Source: Crambe crambe (Eukaryota > Porifera > Demospongiae > Poecilosclerida > Crambeidae). Taken from it: a stretch of DNA of 64,000 bases. The position numbers were made by a program, and so were the translations under genes. Shown here piece after piece: positions 1 through 13,045 of this stretch; positions within the stretch are counted from its first letter, which is position 1, and the number at the start of each line of letters is the position of its first letter. The stretch is taken from NCBI GenBank assembly GCA_963924555.1, contig OZ004588.1, positions 3,100,001 through 3,164,000 on the forward strand. Reading direction: 5' to 3'. The notes under the pieces are model-generated. The model was not told the DNA's origin. It ran no database searches and worked only from the letters and a program-made list of their open reading frames with translations.

Positions 1-162
1 CTCTGCCTGCTCAGCAGAAGTCTCACGTAGCCAGGACTAGCTCACTAACTCTTAGTACATAGTTCGATCGATTGTAGTATTCTAATTAATGCATGCTCAC
101 GTGTACAAAACATTATTAGTCATTTTTTTGGTGAGAATTTCATTTGTTCAGTTCATTGTTAA

Positions 163-1700
163 AAGACAAAAGCCTGTAAGATTATTGAATACATTGGTGA
201 ACACCTTAGAGATAAAATACTTAAAGATATAAAGGCAGCAAAATGGTTTTCTATTCTATGTGATGAGGTTGTTGATGTTGGGAATAAAGAACAAGTGTCT
301 ATTGTACTCAGATTTGTGGATGGGCAAACTATTAGGGAGGAATTTTTGGATTTTGTTACAGTAGAAAGGATAACAGGAGAAGTATTAGCAAATAAGCTTA
401 AAGATATGTTAATTAGTTATGGTTTGGATATTGGTGATTGTCGGGGACAAGGGTACGATGGTGCTTCCAACATGTCTGGTAAATCTGGTGTACAAGGGCG
501 TCTTATGGCGGTCAACCCTAAAGCTATATATGTGCATTATAATTCACATATCCTTAATTCATGTATTGTTCAAGCATGTAGCCTACAGGCAATTAAGAAT
601 ATGAATGCCACAGTGACTGAAACAGCTCATTTTTTTAATAATAGTTCTAAATGGCAAAATTTTCTTGAGAAAGTTATTGACAAGACAAGTAGCAAAGTTA
701 AAGTTAAAGACCTGTGTCGTACTCGATGGATTTATTGACATGAAGCCTATGAGAATTTGCTTTTTAAATATCTTGTAAAGTAATGGCAGCAATTTCAGAA
801 TGAGATTCAACATATGGGGAGATGAATTGGGATGGCAAGACGATAATTGCTGCTAATGGTTTATTCAATCTTTTTCATTCATTACATCCTTTGTGGTAAC
901 AATAAATGCCATGGCAGTCATTAAACCTGTCAGTATTAAACATTGTGTATGCCTACTCTAAAGTCAAAGATGTAATAGATGAGCTTGGTGACATTCGTAA
1001 AGATGATAAAATTATTCATTCTTGGTATGTACAGTCAGAAGCTGTAGCTGCAGAGGTTAATGTAGTACCTGAAGTGCCATGGATAGAGTGCCACAGGGAT
1101 AACGTTGAGCATGCATCAACTGAAGAATATTACCGCAGAACGAATAGCACAAATGCGTGAGCGTTTTGGTGATACTCAAATTATTGCTTCCAAATTAATT
1201 AATCTGGTACCTTCTGTAATTTGTAATGTTAATGATGTTTGTTTTGATGATTTAATTTCTTTTTATAATGATGATTTGCCCAATCCATCTGTTGTTGCCA
1301 CTGAGATTTTGAGATGGAAGGCTAAGTGGGAGAGACAAGGTGCAGAGGATCGACCTGAATCTCTGGCAACTGCCATCCAGCAATGTGATAAGGATTTCTT
1401 TCCTAATATTTATGCACTGCTACATCTTGGTTGTACTGTACCAGTCACTTTCAGTGAGAATGAAAGAGCCAATAGTGTACTTAAAAACTTGAAATCATTT
1501 TTACGTAGCACCCAGGGACAAGAACGATTATCATCCTTAGCTTTGATGCATATCCATTATAGTTTACCTGTAGATCTCGATGAAGTAGTAGAAAGATTTA
1601 AACTAAAATGTAATAGAAGAATAAAATTCCACATCATTATCACTTTACATTTATACTTTACCACAAAGGTGCGTGATTTTCTAAAATTTTCGCCCAGAGT
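163..1700 (+). pseudogene. hAT-superfamily (DUF4371-like) transposase, decayed
   Basis: Transposase of the hAT type related to the ZMYM/P52rIPK-like DUF4371 family. Seen: an open stretch 163-738 with the motif WFSILCDEVVDV (probable first catalytic Asp) and GQGYDGASNMSG, ending in a TGA at 736-738 where Arg is expected; the same frame continues as HEAYENLLFKY after the stop, then has a TAA at 781. Further pieces lie at about 860-950 (frame shifted, TSFVVTINAMAV), 906-1160 (HRDNVEHASTEEYYRR) and 1105-1627 (C-terminal dimerisation region, TFSENERANSVLKNLKS, ending near CNRRI). At least three frame changes and two stops show it is dead. The N-terminus with the BED/zinc finger is absent or off the window. 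The 3' end runs into the exon-like repeat family. Confidence 0.85.
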
Positions 1701-3552
1701 TCAGAACCCCCCTTCTAATTTTTCTAGATCTGCCCCTGACATGGATGAGTTCATAGACCTGAACATTTCATGGCCCACCGCTGTCAAACTGAGATTGACT
1801 ATTCTGTTGCTTTTTGTTGGTTGTTCTTTTGAAGTGTTGAGACCCTTTACCCATTTAAACCTAGGTGATACTGAACACGTACACTCATTTTGAACCTTTT
1901 CTTGCTTAAATTCATATAGTCGCTTGTGACTTTATTGATCCTTACCAATTAATCTAAAGTGTAATTATTCTTGCATAAATTTGGTATAGTTTAAGTCCTT
2001 ATTTACCAAACCACCAAATTGTCCATCCACATGGAAATCTGTGCATCATTAGCTTCTCCATGTTGGAAAAACTTGCACCTCTGTACTGACATCAGTTTCA
2101 CATCGATTAATTTCTCTCATCCTTGATAGGATTCTTGTACCATCTGAATCTATGGGAACCTACCCACATACACAATTCAACTTCCTCCACCCCTTCCTCC
2201 CTGCTGAACAAGTTATGGGTGAATACGAGTTGCTTGCATGAAGTAAAGACTCTCCGATTGATATAATTGGTACATCTTCTAATTGCCACCCCCCCCCCTC
2301 CCTTATGCATTCAGTTTGCCGATGGTAGACATGTCATTCTATTCTACTTATGACCTAATATTGAGACCCTTTACCCAGCTTATGTGTGGCAGTATAGGAA
2401 CTTGACTTTGAATGTTGTCCAGAGAGGTGGTAGCACTTTCAGTCGATATGATTGTTTACTTTCTGTTTCACGATCGCTCCCTTTCTATTGTCCAGTGTCA
2501 AGCCAATATGTGTTTTTTAGACTGGGAATACCTTTATTTTAGGAGGGTGTGGTCTAATATGAATCCCATGCATAGTCTGAGCATGTTTCAACTAGCCTTA
2601 AACTGGAATGTAATTACTGTGCATTATTTAGAACCTTTAGTATTAGATGCTGGTGTATTATACAGTGAAACTTGTCATCTTTAGATACTGTGTCAACATT
2701 ATCAATACATGTATAAGTTTAATCAATGACCACCTTCCATCCATCCAAGCCAGTACTGTCATGTTGAAGAATAGTGACTAAGTGCTCTTCCATGTGTCAG
2801 AAATGCAATGTACTAGGGTAGTATATCAGACGTCCTATTGTGCATAATATTGTGTTGTTTATTAACAATGTGTGAATTACAATTTACTACTACACACACC
2901 CACTCCCCTTCCACACTTCATTCTTTTTAGCTAAGCACTATATGTTGTGCATGTGATTACAAAATGTGATGACGAAGCCCAAGAAAGAAGAACCATCGTA
3001 ATCGATCTATCTCACCTTTATCTGTTCAAGCAGCCATTACTTGGTCACTTTCCTTTCACATGTGATTTCTGTTTGATGTAGTTTCAGACCGTATCAACCA
3101 TCTCCCCCTCCCCTTCTTGAGCCTTTTTGTGGTTGTATTGTGGTTGTAATTGCATGTACTAGCATGTGTGTGGAATCATGTCCTCTATGCTTCTTATCCA
3201 GCTTTCCCCTTTAGAAGGTGCCAGTACTTTAAGTGGAACTGACCCAAAAGACATCACTTTTCATGTTTGGTGTTGATATGCCACCTATGTGCAGTGCATT
3301 AGGTACGTGTAATCAGTACGTCTTCTGATTGCCCCCCTCCTCCTATATATTGTCCCATCTTTCTTTGTCCCTAGCATGGATAGTGCTGAGGGGGAGTTTG
3401 CACATGTGAGCACCTCATATTACCTTCCACTCATTCTAGACGATCAACCCCTTTTCATGCTGAAGATAGAACTCTGCCTCAATACATTTCCACAAATTCC
3501 ACCATTATCATCCACCATTACATAATAATGCCCCAGGAGGAGTATATTTCCC

Positions 3553-3557
<5 letters not shown>

Positions 3558-3589
<32 letters not shown>
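3558..3589. repeat. (TG)n microsatellite
   Basis: Sixteen uninterrupted TG units within the module block. Confidence 0.95.
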
Positions 3590-3590
<1 letters not shown>

Positions 3591-4195
3591 TTATGTTGTG
3601 GTGAATTAGTGTTTTATTCCTCTGACTTGTAGTCCATTCAGAACTGATGAAATTACTTTCCATAGTTGATTGCTCTAATGAAGGAAGGGTTGGGGGTGGA
3701 CCCCAAATTAGTTGTGTTGCTATGTACTTATCATGTTTTAGAACATTGAAAAGGAACCACCTTTTCTACTCTCCCAATTAGTGTTTGTGCAGTGGTTCCA
3801 TCCATGCATAATGTGAAAATTTCAGTTCCATGTTATTCCATAGAAGACTACAAAGCTGAGGAATAAAGTATGATATCTGAAAAGCCACTTTTTCCCGCTC
3901 TGAGACATTGCAGTTTTTTATACACAATCAGCAGTAAATTGTATGCTCTTTGTATAGAACCTTCCTCAATTGATGTGTGTTAGTAGTGAAGTGGAAGTGG
4001 TTAGAATGTCTATGTCAAAAAATTTCTGGGGATCGGAGATAATGTCTGAGATCCCCCCTCCCCTCAACACAATACGTACACATAATGTGTTGCTGCTATC
4101 ACTTGTAGTATGTATATTTTTTGCCATACACACCCCCACCCCCCGTCTTTTGCATCGTTCTATTTAAGTACTGTATATTGTGTATGCAATTACAG

Positions 4196-4266
4196 AATGA
4201 GATAATGAACCCCTCAAGAAAGAGGAGCAGTCGTAATCATCCCTCTATGAAACCAAACCCTTCAAG
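4196..4266 (+). CDS. 71-nt basic exon-like module (copy)
   Basis: Preceded by a pyrimidine-rich tract and ATTACAG, followed by GTAACT. It encodes a Lys/Arg-rich peptide (NEIMNPSRKRSSRNHPS). Same length and position of splice signals as the copies at 41721 and 47562. Function unknown; may be a pseudo-exon. Confidence 0.4.
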
Positions 4267-5436
4267 GTAACTATCAATCCTTCTCACCTTATATTTGTAC
4301 TGTGTAATAGTTTCTTTAAGGTCAATTGGATCCTATAAAGGGTGTGCATGTATGGCAAAATGATGTGTGACAGCGACCCTTACTTGGTTATCACATGTGA
4401 TTTCCTTTTTGATGTGTTTTTTTAGAGCATTATTATTGCACCTTCTCCCTCCTCGAGCCTCTTTGTGGTTGTATGTACTAGCATGTGGAATCATACTCTT
4501 ATCCTGCTCCCCTTTTAGAAGGTGCCAGTACATAATGTTTTGTATGGCTCAAAAGATATCAATTTTCCATGCTAAACGAGGTGTTGATATGCCACCCCTT
4601 TCCATGGTGTCCTATATTCAGATTCAATACATTTCCCTTCATATCCACCAACATCATCCACCGTCTCGTTGTCATATAATATTAAGTTAATTACATATGT
4701 TAATATCCCAGGAGAATGCTTGTCCCAATACTCTGTGTGTATTCTACTGCATTGTTTAGTTATCAAATGTCACAATATCAGTTTGGCTAAATTAATTGTA
4801 ACCTTAAGGTGTGTGTGCAGACCTACATCATCTGTAGGTGCCTGATAGCACATCAAATCACCTGTAGGTGTCTGATTGACATGTCCAAATAAGTGCCAGT
4901 TGCTACATACATATGGTGGACATTATAATGTGACGGTCCCAGCCAGCACATTAGATTAATTGTTCCTCAAATTATGCTTTAAAATTACGAAACAGTCCCA
5001 AACTTCCCTATCAGGTAGGGATTTGTAGACCTGAGCACCTCATGGCCCACCAGTGTCATTGACTTTTTAGGACCTTTTAAGGTTGAGACCCTTTACCCAC
5101 TAGCGTGAAGTTGACTTCAAAAAATGTTGATCCAGAGAGGTTGCCATATTAAAACTGTCAGGTAATACAATTTTTCACTTTCTGTTTCAATGCGGCCCCT
5201 TTCTATCATCCAACTACCATAGTATGGTATGAGGGTAGAGGGGAGGGTGTGCTACAATATGGATTCATAATCCAAGCATGTTACTGAAGACCTTTTACTC
5301 AGTGTTCACTCTATTTTATAGTTGTTCTGAGTGCGTCTGTCTTTCATAAACTTATACTTCACATCTTGACATGTTGTGAATATCAGTTGCCTGTGGAGGG
5401 CTGAGTTGCTGCCAATTAAGTTTCCAGTATTTTCAG

Positions 5437-5497
5437 CATTTAGTAGGACTAGAGCAGTTGCACTAAAGCTAGCCATACCAGCTGTGTGTATGGACAG
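5437..5497 (+). CDS. 61-nt exon-like module (copy)
   Basis: Acceptor TATTTTCAG and donor GTGGTA bound an open 61-nt stretch (SRTRAVALKLAIPAVCMDR). The copy at 50362-50422 is nearly identical with the same ends; a third, with a decayed 5' end, finishes at 9289. Unrecognised product; the opposite strand is open too, so coding status is uncertain. Confidence 0.35.
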
Positions 5498-6645
5498 GTG
5501 GTACCCTTGTACTGGTACTGGCCCTTGAGTGTTCCATAAGCCTGGGGTATAGAAAAAAGAAGGGTGGGGGCAAAGGAAAAGGCACATCACATACAGTACT
5601 TCAAGCTGCAATAAATAATAAGTATAATTTAATTTTAAATTATAACTTCTATATTGTCTGTACAGCTTCTAAGAACAGTTTACTGGAACACTTACTGTTC
5701 ATTGTGATGAGCATAAACAAGCTGAGAATCCAACATCCCACCACTGTCAATTTATGGTATGTTTGGAGATTGACTATTCTGTTTTTGACTTTCTGGTGTT
5801 GAGACCCTTTACCAATTTTTGATAACCTTCTCTTGCTTAAATTCATGTAGTCGTTTGTGACATTATATAATGAACTTTGGTAGCATAATTGCAAACCACC
5901 AAATTATCCATCCACATGGAAATCTGTGCATCATAATTATGACTTTAGCTTCTCCAGGTTGGAGAAATTTATCTGCACCTGTGTACTGACATCAGTGTCA
6001 CATTGATTAATTCCTCTCTCCCTTGATAGGGTCTGAATGTCTGGGATCCTACCCACTTGCAAATTCAACTCCCTTTACCCCTTAAGTACGAGTTGCATGC
6101 ATGAAGGAAGGACTCGGTATTGTCGGTACATCTTCTAATTGCCCCTCCCCTATATATTTTCCCATCTCTGTCAGTAGTGGGGTGAATACGAGTTGCTTGC
6201 ATGAAGGAAAGACTCTCTCTGATTGGTATAATTGTAATTCCCCCTCCCTCCCCTATATATTCAGTTTGTCCCTAGCATGGAAGTGTTGATGGAGTTAGTA
6301 GATGTGAACACCTCATGGCCCACCACTGTCATTCTATTATGACTTTCTAATGTTCAGACCCTTTACCCAGCTAATGTGTATAGAGTGGCAGTACAGGAAC
6401 TTGACTTTAAATGTTGAGGTGTCTCTCCAGAGAAGTTGTAGCACTTTCAGTCGAAATGATTGTTTACTTTCTGTTTCATAATGGCTCCCTTTCTATTATC
6501 AAGCCAGTATGAATTTATTTATGGAGGGTGTGCTCTAATATGAATCCATGCACCCTACACACTTACCAACTCACTGTGTGTGTATCAAACATAATCAATG
6601 CAGTTTTCTTGATATGCCTGTATCCTGTCCACCTTCCCCCTTTAG

Positions 6646-6681
6646 AAGGTGTCAGTACATTACCTTTCCATGGCTCAAAAG
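6646..6681 (+). CDS. 36-nt microexon-like module (copy)
   Basis: CCCCCTTTAG acceptor and GTATCA donor bound 12 codons, KVSVHYLSMAQK. Related copies at 3215-3250, 4519-4555 and 41986-42021 (KLPVLYVELAQK) have lost one splice site each. Unrecognised; part of the reiterated module family. Confidence 0.35.
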
Positions 6682-7752
6682 GTATCAGTATACCTCCTTT
6701 TTCACACCAATAAGGTGTGGATAAATCAACCCCTTTCCATGCTGAAGACAGAACCCTGCCTCAATACATCTTCACATTTTCTACGCACTCCTTCATATCA
6801 TCCATCATCCTGTTGTTACCTAATAATGCCCAAGGAGAAGTGAATATCCCAGTACTGTGTGTGTGTGAGTGTGTTTAAGGACTTTTAAGAGAAAATAAAA
6901 AAAGAAATTAACATTAATTTTATGCAAAGGGTTAAGTATGTGTACCGCCCATATGCAACACAGTTGTCACATGACATCATAACGTTTGGGTTAATGATGT
7001 CATTAACTTATGTTTCAAGTATTTCACTCAAATTTTTTCCTGATTATGTATTCATATATGCTGAGTGTGCATGATATGAGATAATGTCGAACATAACCAT
7101 GAAGACCGCAGCACTTCATGCCCCCTGTCATTCTAGACAGTTGATATCAACTATTCTGTACTTGATGTTGAGACCCTTTACCCACTTCAGCTTAGTTAAT
7201 GTGTATAGAGTGGTAAAATGTTGAGGTGTGTATACAGAGAGGTTGTCATATTAGTTGATATGATCGTTTATTTTCTGTTTCGCTGTGGTCCCTTTTATTA
7301 TGTATGGGGTTTTTGAATGGACCATTGGAAAGCATTTCTGGTGATTTCAAGTGGGATCTATAAGAATCAAATTATTGATCATGAATCATAATATTAATTA
7401 TCACATAGTTGGTTAATGCCCTCAGCCTCGGAGTTCCACATAGGACGGTTATAATGACCTCAAGCTTTGCCCTCAGTCACCGTAATAGCAACAACTCTCA
7501 GGTTCCTAAACTAGTGAAACTCCTTGACTTTGTGGAATGACCTTTATACTCAAGTGGTTAAATTACTGTTGTATAATGTACATACATATGAAGTGTTTCC
7601 CTCTGTTTTCCATGTAGATGCTTCAACTTAAGGAATGCAAAGACAATGGAGCACTAACATTCTGTGGTGATCTGCAAACTCAGAACTGGGTGCTGTTTGT
7701 TTTGTTGACTCCACCTCCTCTCCCCTCCTCTCCCCTGATATGACACCCACAG

Positions 7753-7826
7753 AGATTGCGTCCCCTATGAAGGGATCCAGCTGCTCCTTATTTAAGACCA
7801 CTTTCACTCACTATCTGATTCTGAAG
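7753..7826 (+). pseudogene. Penultimate exon-like module, frame broken
   Basis: ACCCACAG acceptor and CTGAAG/GTATGC donor match the open copies at 45417 and 50696, but the frame open in those copies meets a TGA early here, so this copy is probably decayed or read in another frame. Confidence 0.4.
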
Positions 7827-8048
7827 GTATGCAGAAAAGTCACTTTCTTATTCTGCAGTTTCCTGTTTTGGTTACTGTGGACATGTGTCTTTTGAATATT
7901 TGACCTTGATGTGGCTAATGGAATGTTAATTACCCTTTGATGGATGAGATGATCCCTACATAACACTCCCAATCACTATGACCTAAACCTATGGGGTGTC
8001 CCTGTAATTAGTCCATGAATGACCTTTTGACCTTTCTAATGTACATAG

Positions 8049-8185
8049 GAGAGGGAACAGAAGTGGACGTCATCGATGTATTCTCACCAGAGTCTGAAGA
8101 TGACACGTCAGAAACACTTCTGCCAGCCCGTACAGTGATGACTACAGGGCCACACCCACTTATGTCTCACCTTTCATCTTTTTGA
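8049..8185 (+). CDS. Terminal exon-like module, copy 1
   Basis: After the acceptor GTACATAG the phase-1 frame is open for 44 codons to TGA at 8183-8185 and encodes an acidic piece (VDVIDVFSPESEDDTSE) then TTGPHPLMSHLSSF. The copy at 12804 shares the start and the TTGPHPLMS end but has a small frameshifting deletion; the copy at 51013 stops after SQESEDDKLYHFMNLWRL. Unrecognised acidic C-terminus. Confidence 0.4.
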
Positions 8186-8302
8186 ACTATTATGTGTACA
8201 TATTAATATGTGTATGTTGGGTTGAGAGAGTTCAGTATCATTGTTGGTCATGTGATCAGTTGTATCATCATTCTTGATAATATCCTCCACTAGATAGGCA
8301 AT

Positions 8303-8482
8303 TTTGCGCATGGGCATTGTGATTTTAGGGGGTGGGGCAGGCTGGTTGCATGGTGGGCATTATTTGCATCAGTGATAGCACATGCATTGAATATTCTGAC
8401 CAAGAGCTCTGTTTGAAGATCGAGATGGAGACAGCTTGCTTGTTGAGTGTCTGCAGTCAGCGACGAGGTTTCATTCATTCAG
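8303..8482 (+). promoter_or_regulatory. Putative promoter/5' leader of module gene copy 2
   Basis: Begins with TTTGCGCATGGGCATTG, close to the NRF1 (ALPHA-PAL) palindrome TGCGCATGCGCA, a common motif of animal promoters. The following roughly 180 bp, including GGGGTGGGGCAGGCTGGTTG, are almost the same as at 40721-40915. High conservation against poorly conserved flanks suggests a functional or recently duplicated promoter. No TATA box is obvious. Confidence 0.45.
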
Positions 8483-8516
8483 ATGGAAGTGTTCTGCATT
8501 AATAACTGGCATCTGT
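8483..8516 (+). CDS. Candidate first coding exon of module gene copy 2
   Basis: ATGGAAGTGTTC opens MEVFCINNWHLC and is cut by the consensus donor GTAAGT at 8517. The copy at 40916-40944 encodes MREVFCINN and is cut by GTAAGT as well. Conserved ATG, peptide and donor after a conserved NRF1-like leader make a first exon plausible. No protein family recognised. Confidence 0.35.
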
Positions 8517-10821
8517 GTAAGTACCTGCAGCCTTTGGACATTTAGGTTAACAAGTCTTGAATCAGTGATAGCGTCCAACTCGTAAACATCATCCATTGAT
8601 CCACCCATCTTTAGCAAAAGACATGTTTCACCTGTAGGTGTCTGATTGACATGTCCAAATAAGAGCCAGTTGCTACATACATATGGTGGGCATTATATGT
8701 GACAGTCCCAGTCAGCACATTAGATTATTCATTTCTCAAATCATGCTTTATAATTATGAAACAGTCCAAAACTTCTGTCATATATAATGGTTGTCCTGTC
8801 TCACCTTGTCCCTAGCATGGATTGTGTTGAGAGGATTGTAGACCTGAGCACCACCCTGTTATTATAGATGGTTGACATTGACAAGTCCTTTACCCAATGT
8901 ACGTAGTACTTTCTAAATGTTGACACCCTTTACCCACTTCAATTTAGCAAGAAATTGACTTTTTTCACTTTTTGTTTCACTATGGTCCCCTTTCTATCAT
9001 CCAACTATTAACCCATAAATATATTGTATGAATTTGATTGTATTGAGCAAAGAGGAGAATATGGATTCATAATCTGAGCATGTTACTGAAGACCTTTCAC
9101 CCAGTGCTCACTCGTTCTGAGTGAGTCTGTCTTTCATAAACTACTCTGTATAGTTTTTGAATACTGGTTGCCTATGGAAAGCTGAGTTGCTGTTAAGTTT
9201 GCCAGTATTTTACATTTTAAGTTGTGAGTATTAAGACTAGAGCAGTTGCACTAAATCTACGTAGCCATACCAGCTGTGTGTATGGACAGGTGGTACCATC
9301 GTACTGGTACTGGCAAGCTGTGGACTGCTCCAAGCCCTTCAGTGTTCCATAAGACCAGGTAGCACTGGCACACTACTTAAAGACCTTCAATTAGAAATAC
9401 TGTCCTGGCTCTGTTCCTCTGACATAATGTATTCAGAACTGGTGGGATTACCTTTCCACAGCAGATTGTTCCAACCACATCATAATGAAGGGGGAGACCC
9501 CCTAAATTAGTGTTGTGTGTACCAACTGATCCTGTTATGTGTTTCATTATGCACACTATCACATGTTAATTTCCTCTGGATACCACATATGTACATGCAT
9601 GCACATCCACTGGCTTGACTAATATCTGTGTGGCAATAGCATATCATGCGCATAATTTCTTATGATCCAGGGACAGATTTTTTTGGTAGAGTTGTACTAT
9701 GTCTAGTATTGGACTTTAGACTGAAGTCCAGGTAAAGGGTCCCTATGGGTATGTTAACCATGTGGTCATTACTTGGGGGAATGATAATACTCTTGAGAGT
9801 ACTTGCATTGGGAGCATTTAATTTTATATTCCATACAACATGTGATATATTAATAACTCACAATCTTCTAGAGAAGAGTAGTTGGGTCTATACATACTAG
9901 TATGAGTCACATGATTGCTTGGTGGGTGTGGTTTGTTTGATTGACTCCACCTCCTCTCCCCTCCCCCTTATACTCACTATCTTCACCCAAGGATTCTTGA
10001 TCAACTGATGGTACATACTTTAGAGTTATTTGGGTGCAGAAAGGTTCCATTTGTATTCTGTGCCATTACCTCTATATCTGAATATTCCATCTTATGTGGT
10101 TAATGGAATGCCTTTGATTGGTGAGATAATTCTTATGTATTATTACCTCAGCCTGTTTTAATTCCAGGGTCTTCCCTCACACCTATGGGTAGTGTTGGGA
10201 GGACCTGAGCACCTCATTGTTAATCTAAATGGTTGACATTGACACTTGTGTGTACGTATCATTCTAATGTTGCAACCCTTTACCCACTCTAGTTCAGGTG
10301 CCTAGGTAGCACTTTCAGTCAATATGATTATTCACTTTCTGTTTCGGTATGGTCGCCCTTATAAGACATGCGCTTACCTTTGATAGAGATTTGAGAAGGG
10401 TATGCTATCCACAATCCAAGCATGTAATTGTCTTTTTGGTTTTCAGACTGAACCGTGTGAATTACAAGTGTTTTTATGGTAACTGTTGTCAAGTGAAGTA
10501 AATCCATAATGGACCTTGCAGTTTATATTCTCTATCCATATGTAATCAATGGTCTTCAAATTGTATGCTCTATATAGAACAGGGATTCATGTGGATGGGT
10601 GGGTGTATGATAAGGTCTCCCTTCCTAAAATTGCATTGTTTAAGAAGTAATTCTACAACCTAATGTGTCTATTAAAATTAAAACTATCAAGGATGTCATT
10701 AAAGCTTGTTCTGGACTCTCAGTGACAATTCTCATCATATGGATCTAAAGTGTGACAAAAGTGGAAGTATGGCAAAAGTTGATATGGTTAGGGCAAATTT
10801 TTCAGTCTGCATAATGCACCA

Positions 10822-10823
<2 letters not shown>

Positions 10824-10885
<62 letters not shown>
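10824..10885. repeat. (TC)n microsatellite
   Basis: About 31 TC units, followed by three CAACCT-type hexamers. The open frames over it on both strands are low-complexity artefacts. Confidence 0.95.
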
Positions 10886-10889
<4 letters not shown>

Positions 10890-12538
10890 TCAACCTCAAC
10901 CTTAAAATCCTGTATGAATCCTTGTAAAACTTTCCTCCATTAAAAGATCGGGCAGTAATTTTATGAATTATGTACTCAATGTTTCTCGAGACAGTCTCAA
11001 CTGCCCCCATTTAGTTCGTCTCTTTGTGTGTGCTGTATTCTGATTATGTTGCCTATTATTCCTGAGTATGTATTCATATGTGCTGGGTGTGCATGATATG
11101 AGATAATGTCGAGCAAAACCCTTCCTCCTGTCTCTGATTGCTCCTCTCCCTCCCCCTATAATATTGTACCATCTCACTTTGTCCCTACCATGAGTTTGTA
11201 GACCTGAACACCTCATGGCCCATCCCTGTTATTCTAGACAGTTAACATGTACTCGATGTTGAGACCCTTTACCCACTTTACCTTAGTTAATGTGTATAGA
11301 GTGGTGAAGTGTGTATCCAGAAGTTGTCATATTAGTTGATATGATTGTTTATTTTCAGTTTCATTATGGTCCCTTTTATGGGTTTTTGAATAGACCAACC
11401 ATTGGAAAGTTCTTGAATTAAAAAGCTGCATTTTAGTGGTAAAAAGGTTCTACCAGTATGTACAAGCAAGTCTATAGAAGTTCAACAAAGATGAATAATT
11501 TCAGGTTTAAAAAAATTTTTTTTTTCATGGTCATGAACCCCTGAAGGTATCATGTCTAAGTCACAATTCAAATAGTCCATAGTCATGCACTACTGTCACT
11601 ACTTCCACTACAGACTTCACTATAGTCTTATAGTGGTCCCTTGATGTGGATCATTGCTTCCATCAGTAACAAATGATAATGGAAGCAATTTCCTCTGAGA
11701 ATGCATTCAAAAAAAGATGAAACTTGAAAGTACAACTACCATGACTTCCCACATTTTACATCCTATAAACGTAGCACTCTGCACATACATCCCATTCATG
11801 TCACTGTTAACAAAAATAACACTCGATGTTATTCTTCAGCTTCTATGGTATACTGATGGATACACATAGTACATTCAAACCCAATCACATGACCAATTGT
11901 ACCTAATCACATGATTGGATTGCAATACAATGTCCTATGCCTTTGAAGTGGCTACAGGACAATAGCAGTTGTCTAGAGATTTGGTCAGATAAAAGATATT
12001 GACCAGGAAACAGTGAACCCTGACACACTATGTACTAATTACTATAAGACTATGGCATCCATAATATGCTTTGAAGTTTCTACCTTCTTTAAAATGACCA
12101 ATACCTGTCTGGGCTCCATAAGCACCAGCTTCGACTCATTTTATAGTGTCATTGGGTTTCTTGTGTTTTTAAAAGAATGCAATTATTTTGCATTAACTTT
12201 AATAGTGTTATCAAATAATTATTCTTTAAAAGCACCAGAAACCCAACAAGACTGCTGAAGGTTTGACAGTATCATTGAGTCTACATTATACTGTAAGTGC
12301 CGAGTTCCACTGCTATAATGACCTCAAACTTTGCCCTCAGTTACCATAATAAAGTGGTTCAATGACTGTTGTATGATGTACATACATATGAAGTGTTTCC
12401 TCTGTTTTCCATGTAGATGCTTCAGCTTAAGGAATGTAAAGACAATGTTCTGTGGTGATCTGCAAACTCGTAGAACTGGGTGCTGTTTGTTTTGTTGACT
12501 CCACCTCCTCTCCCCTCTCTCTGATACAATACCCACAG

Positions 12539-12587
12539 AGACCCAATGAAGCTGGTCCTTATTAAAGAGCACTTGCAGTCACTGAAG
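12539..12587 (+). CDS. Penultimate exon-like module, copy 2 (shortened)
   Basis: CCCACAG acceptor and GTATGC donor. One frame is open (PMKLVLIKEHLQSLK) and aligns with the longer copy at 50696 (WVQLVLTEEHLYTWILDQLK). About 30 nt shorter. Unrecognised. Confidence 0.35.
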
Positions 12588-12803
12588 GTATGCAGAAAAC
12601 TCACTTCATAGTTTGGACTATTTTGGTTATCTTGGACATGTTTCTTTTGAATATTTGACCTTGATGTGGTTAATGGAATGCTAATTACCCTTTGATGGAT
12701 GAGATGATCCCTACATAACGCTCCCAATCACTATGACCTAAACTATGGGGTGTGAATAGGTATCAGTCCATGAATGACCTTTTGACCTTTCCAATGTGCA
12801 TAG

Positions 12804-12960
12804 GAGAGGGAACAGAAAAGACGAATGTGAAGTTTGTCGATGTATTGTCACAAGTCTGAAGGAGAGGACACTTCAGAAAGTGATGGAGGTTCCACTTCCA
12901 CGAGTCTGACTACAGGACCACACCCACTTATGTCTTGCCTTTTGTTTTTAAAGTGTATCA
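12804..12960 (+). pseudogene. Terminal exon-like module, copy 2 (frameshifted)
   Basis: Acceptor TGCATAG, then sequence aligned with the 8049 copy. A small deletion near 12845 moves the frame so the acidic part is continued as KSEGEDTSESDGGSTS and TTGPHPLMSCL in another frame. Confidence 0.4.
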
Positions 12961-13045
12961 TCTTTAATTCTATTATGTGTGTATATTGGGTTAAGAGAGT
13001 TCAGTATCATGTGACCAGTTGAGTCATCATTCCTGATAACACTTC

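Larger units (their letters stand above)
1735..8190 (+). repeat. Reiterated exon-like module block, copy 1
   Basis: No long ORF. The stretch is built from short recurring modules that return at 8.3-13 kb and 40.7-54 kb: a polypyrimidine tract ending in CCCTAG followed by a piece coding FVDLNTSWPTTV-like peptides; 'TTGAGACCCTTTACCCA' in nearly every module; a 71-nt basic exon; a 36-nt microexon; a 61-nt exon; and a terminal exon at 8049. Many copies retain acceptor and donor dinucleotides, others have lost them. I read it as a decayed or alternatively spliced tandem copy of an intron-rich gene that I do not recognise. Plain dispersed repeats are the alternative. Confidence 0.55.
8517..13045 (+). 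repeat. Reiterated exon-like module block, copy 2
   Basis: Continues from the first exon with the same modules as copy 1 in shortened form: FVDLNTSWP-like pieces at about 8816 and 11190, the 61-nt module ending at 9289, the penultimate module at 12539-12587 and the terminal module from 12804. The stretch at about 11420-12290 has no counterpart in copy 1 and looks like an insertion; I see no gene or clear TIRs in it. Confidence 0.5.

Noticed and set aside
8290-8478. Minus-strand 62-codon ORF
   Set aside because: Shadow of the conserved leader; the homologous region at 40.7 kb does not keep the frame.
10706-11010. Open frames on both strands over the (TC)n tract
   Set aside because: Coding length comes from the dinucleotide repeat (LSLSLS / REREREs); no real gene signal.
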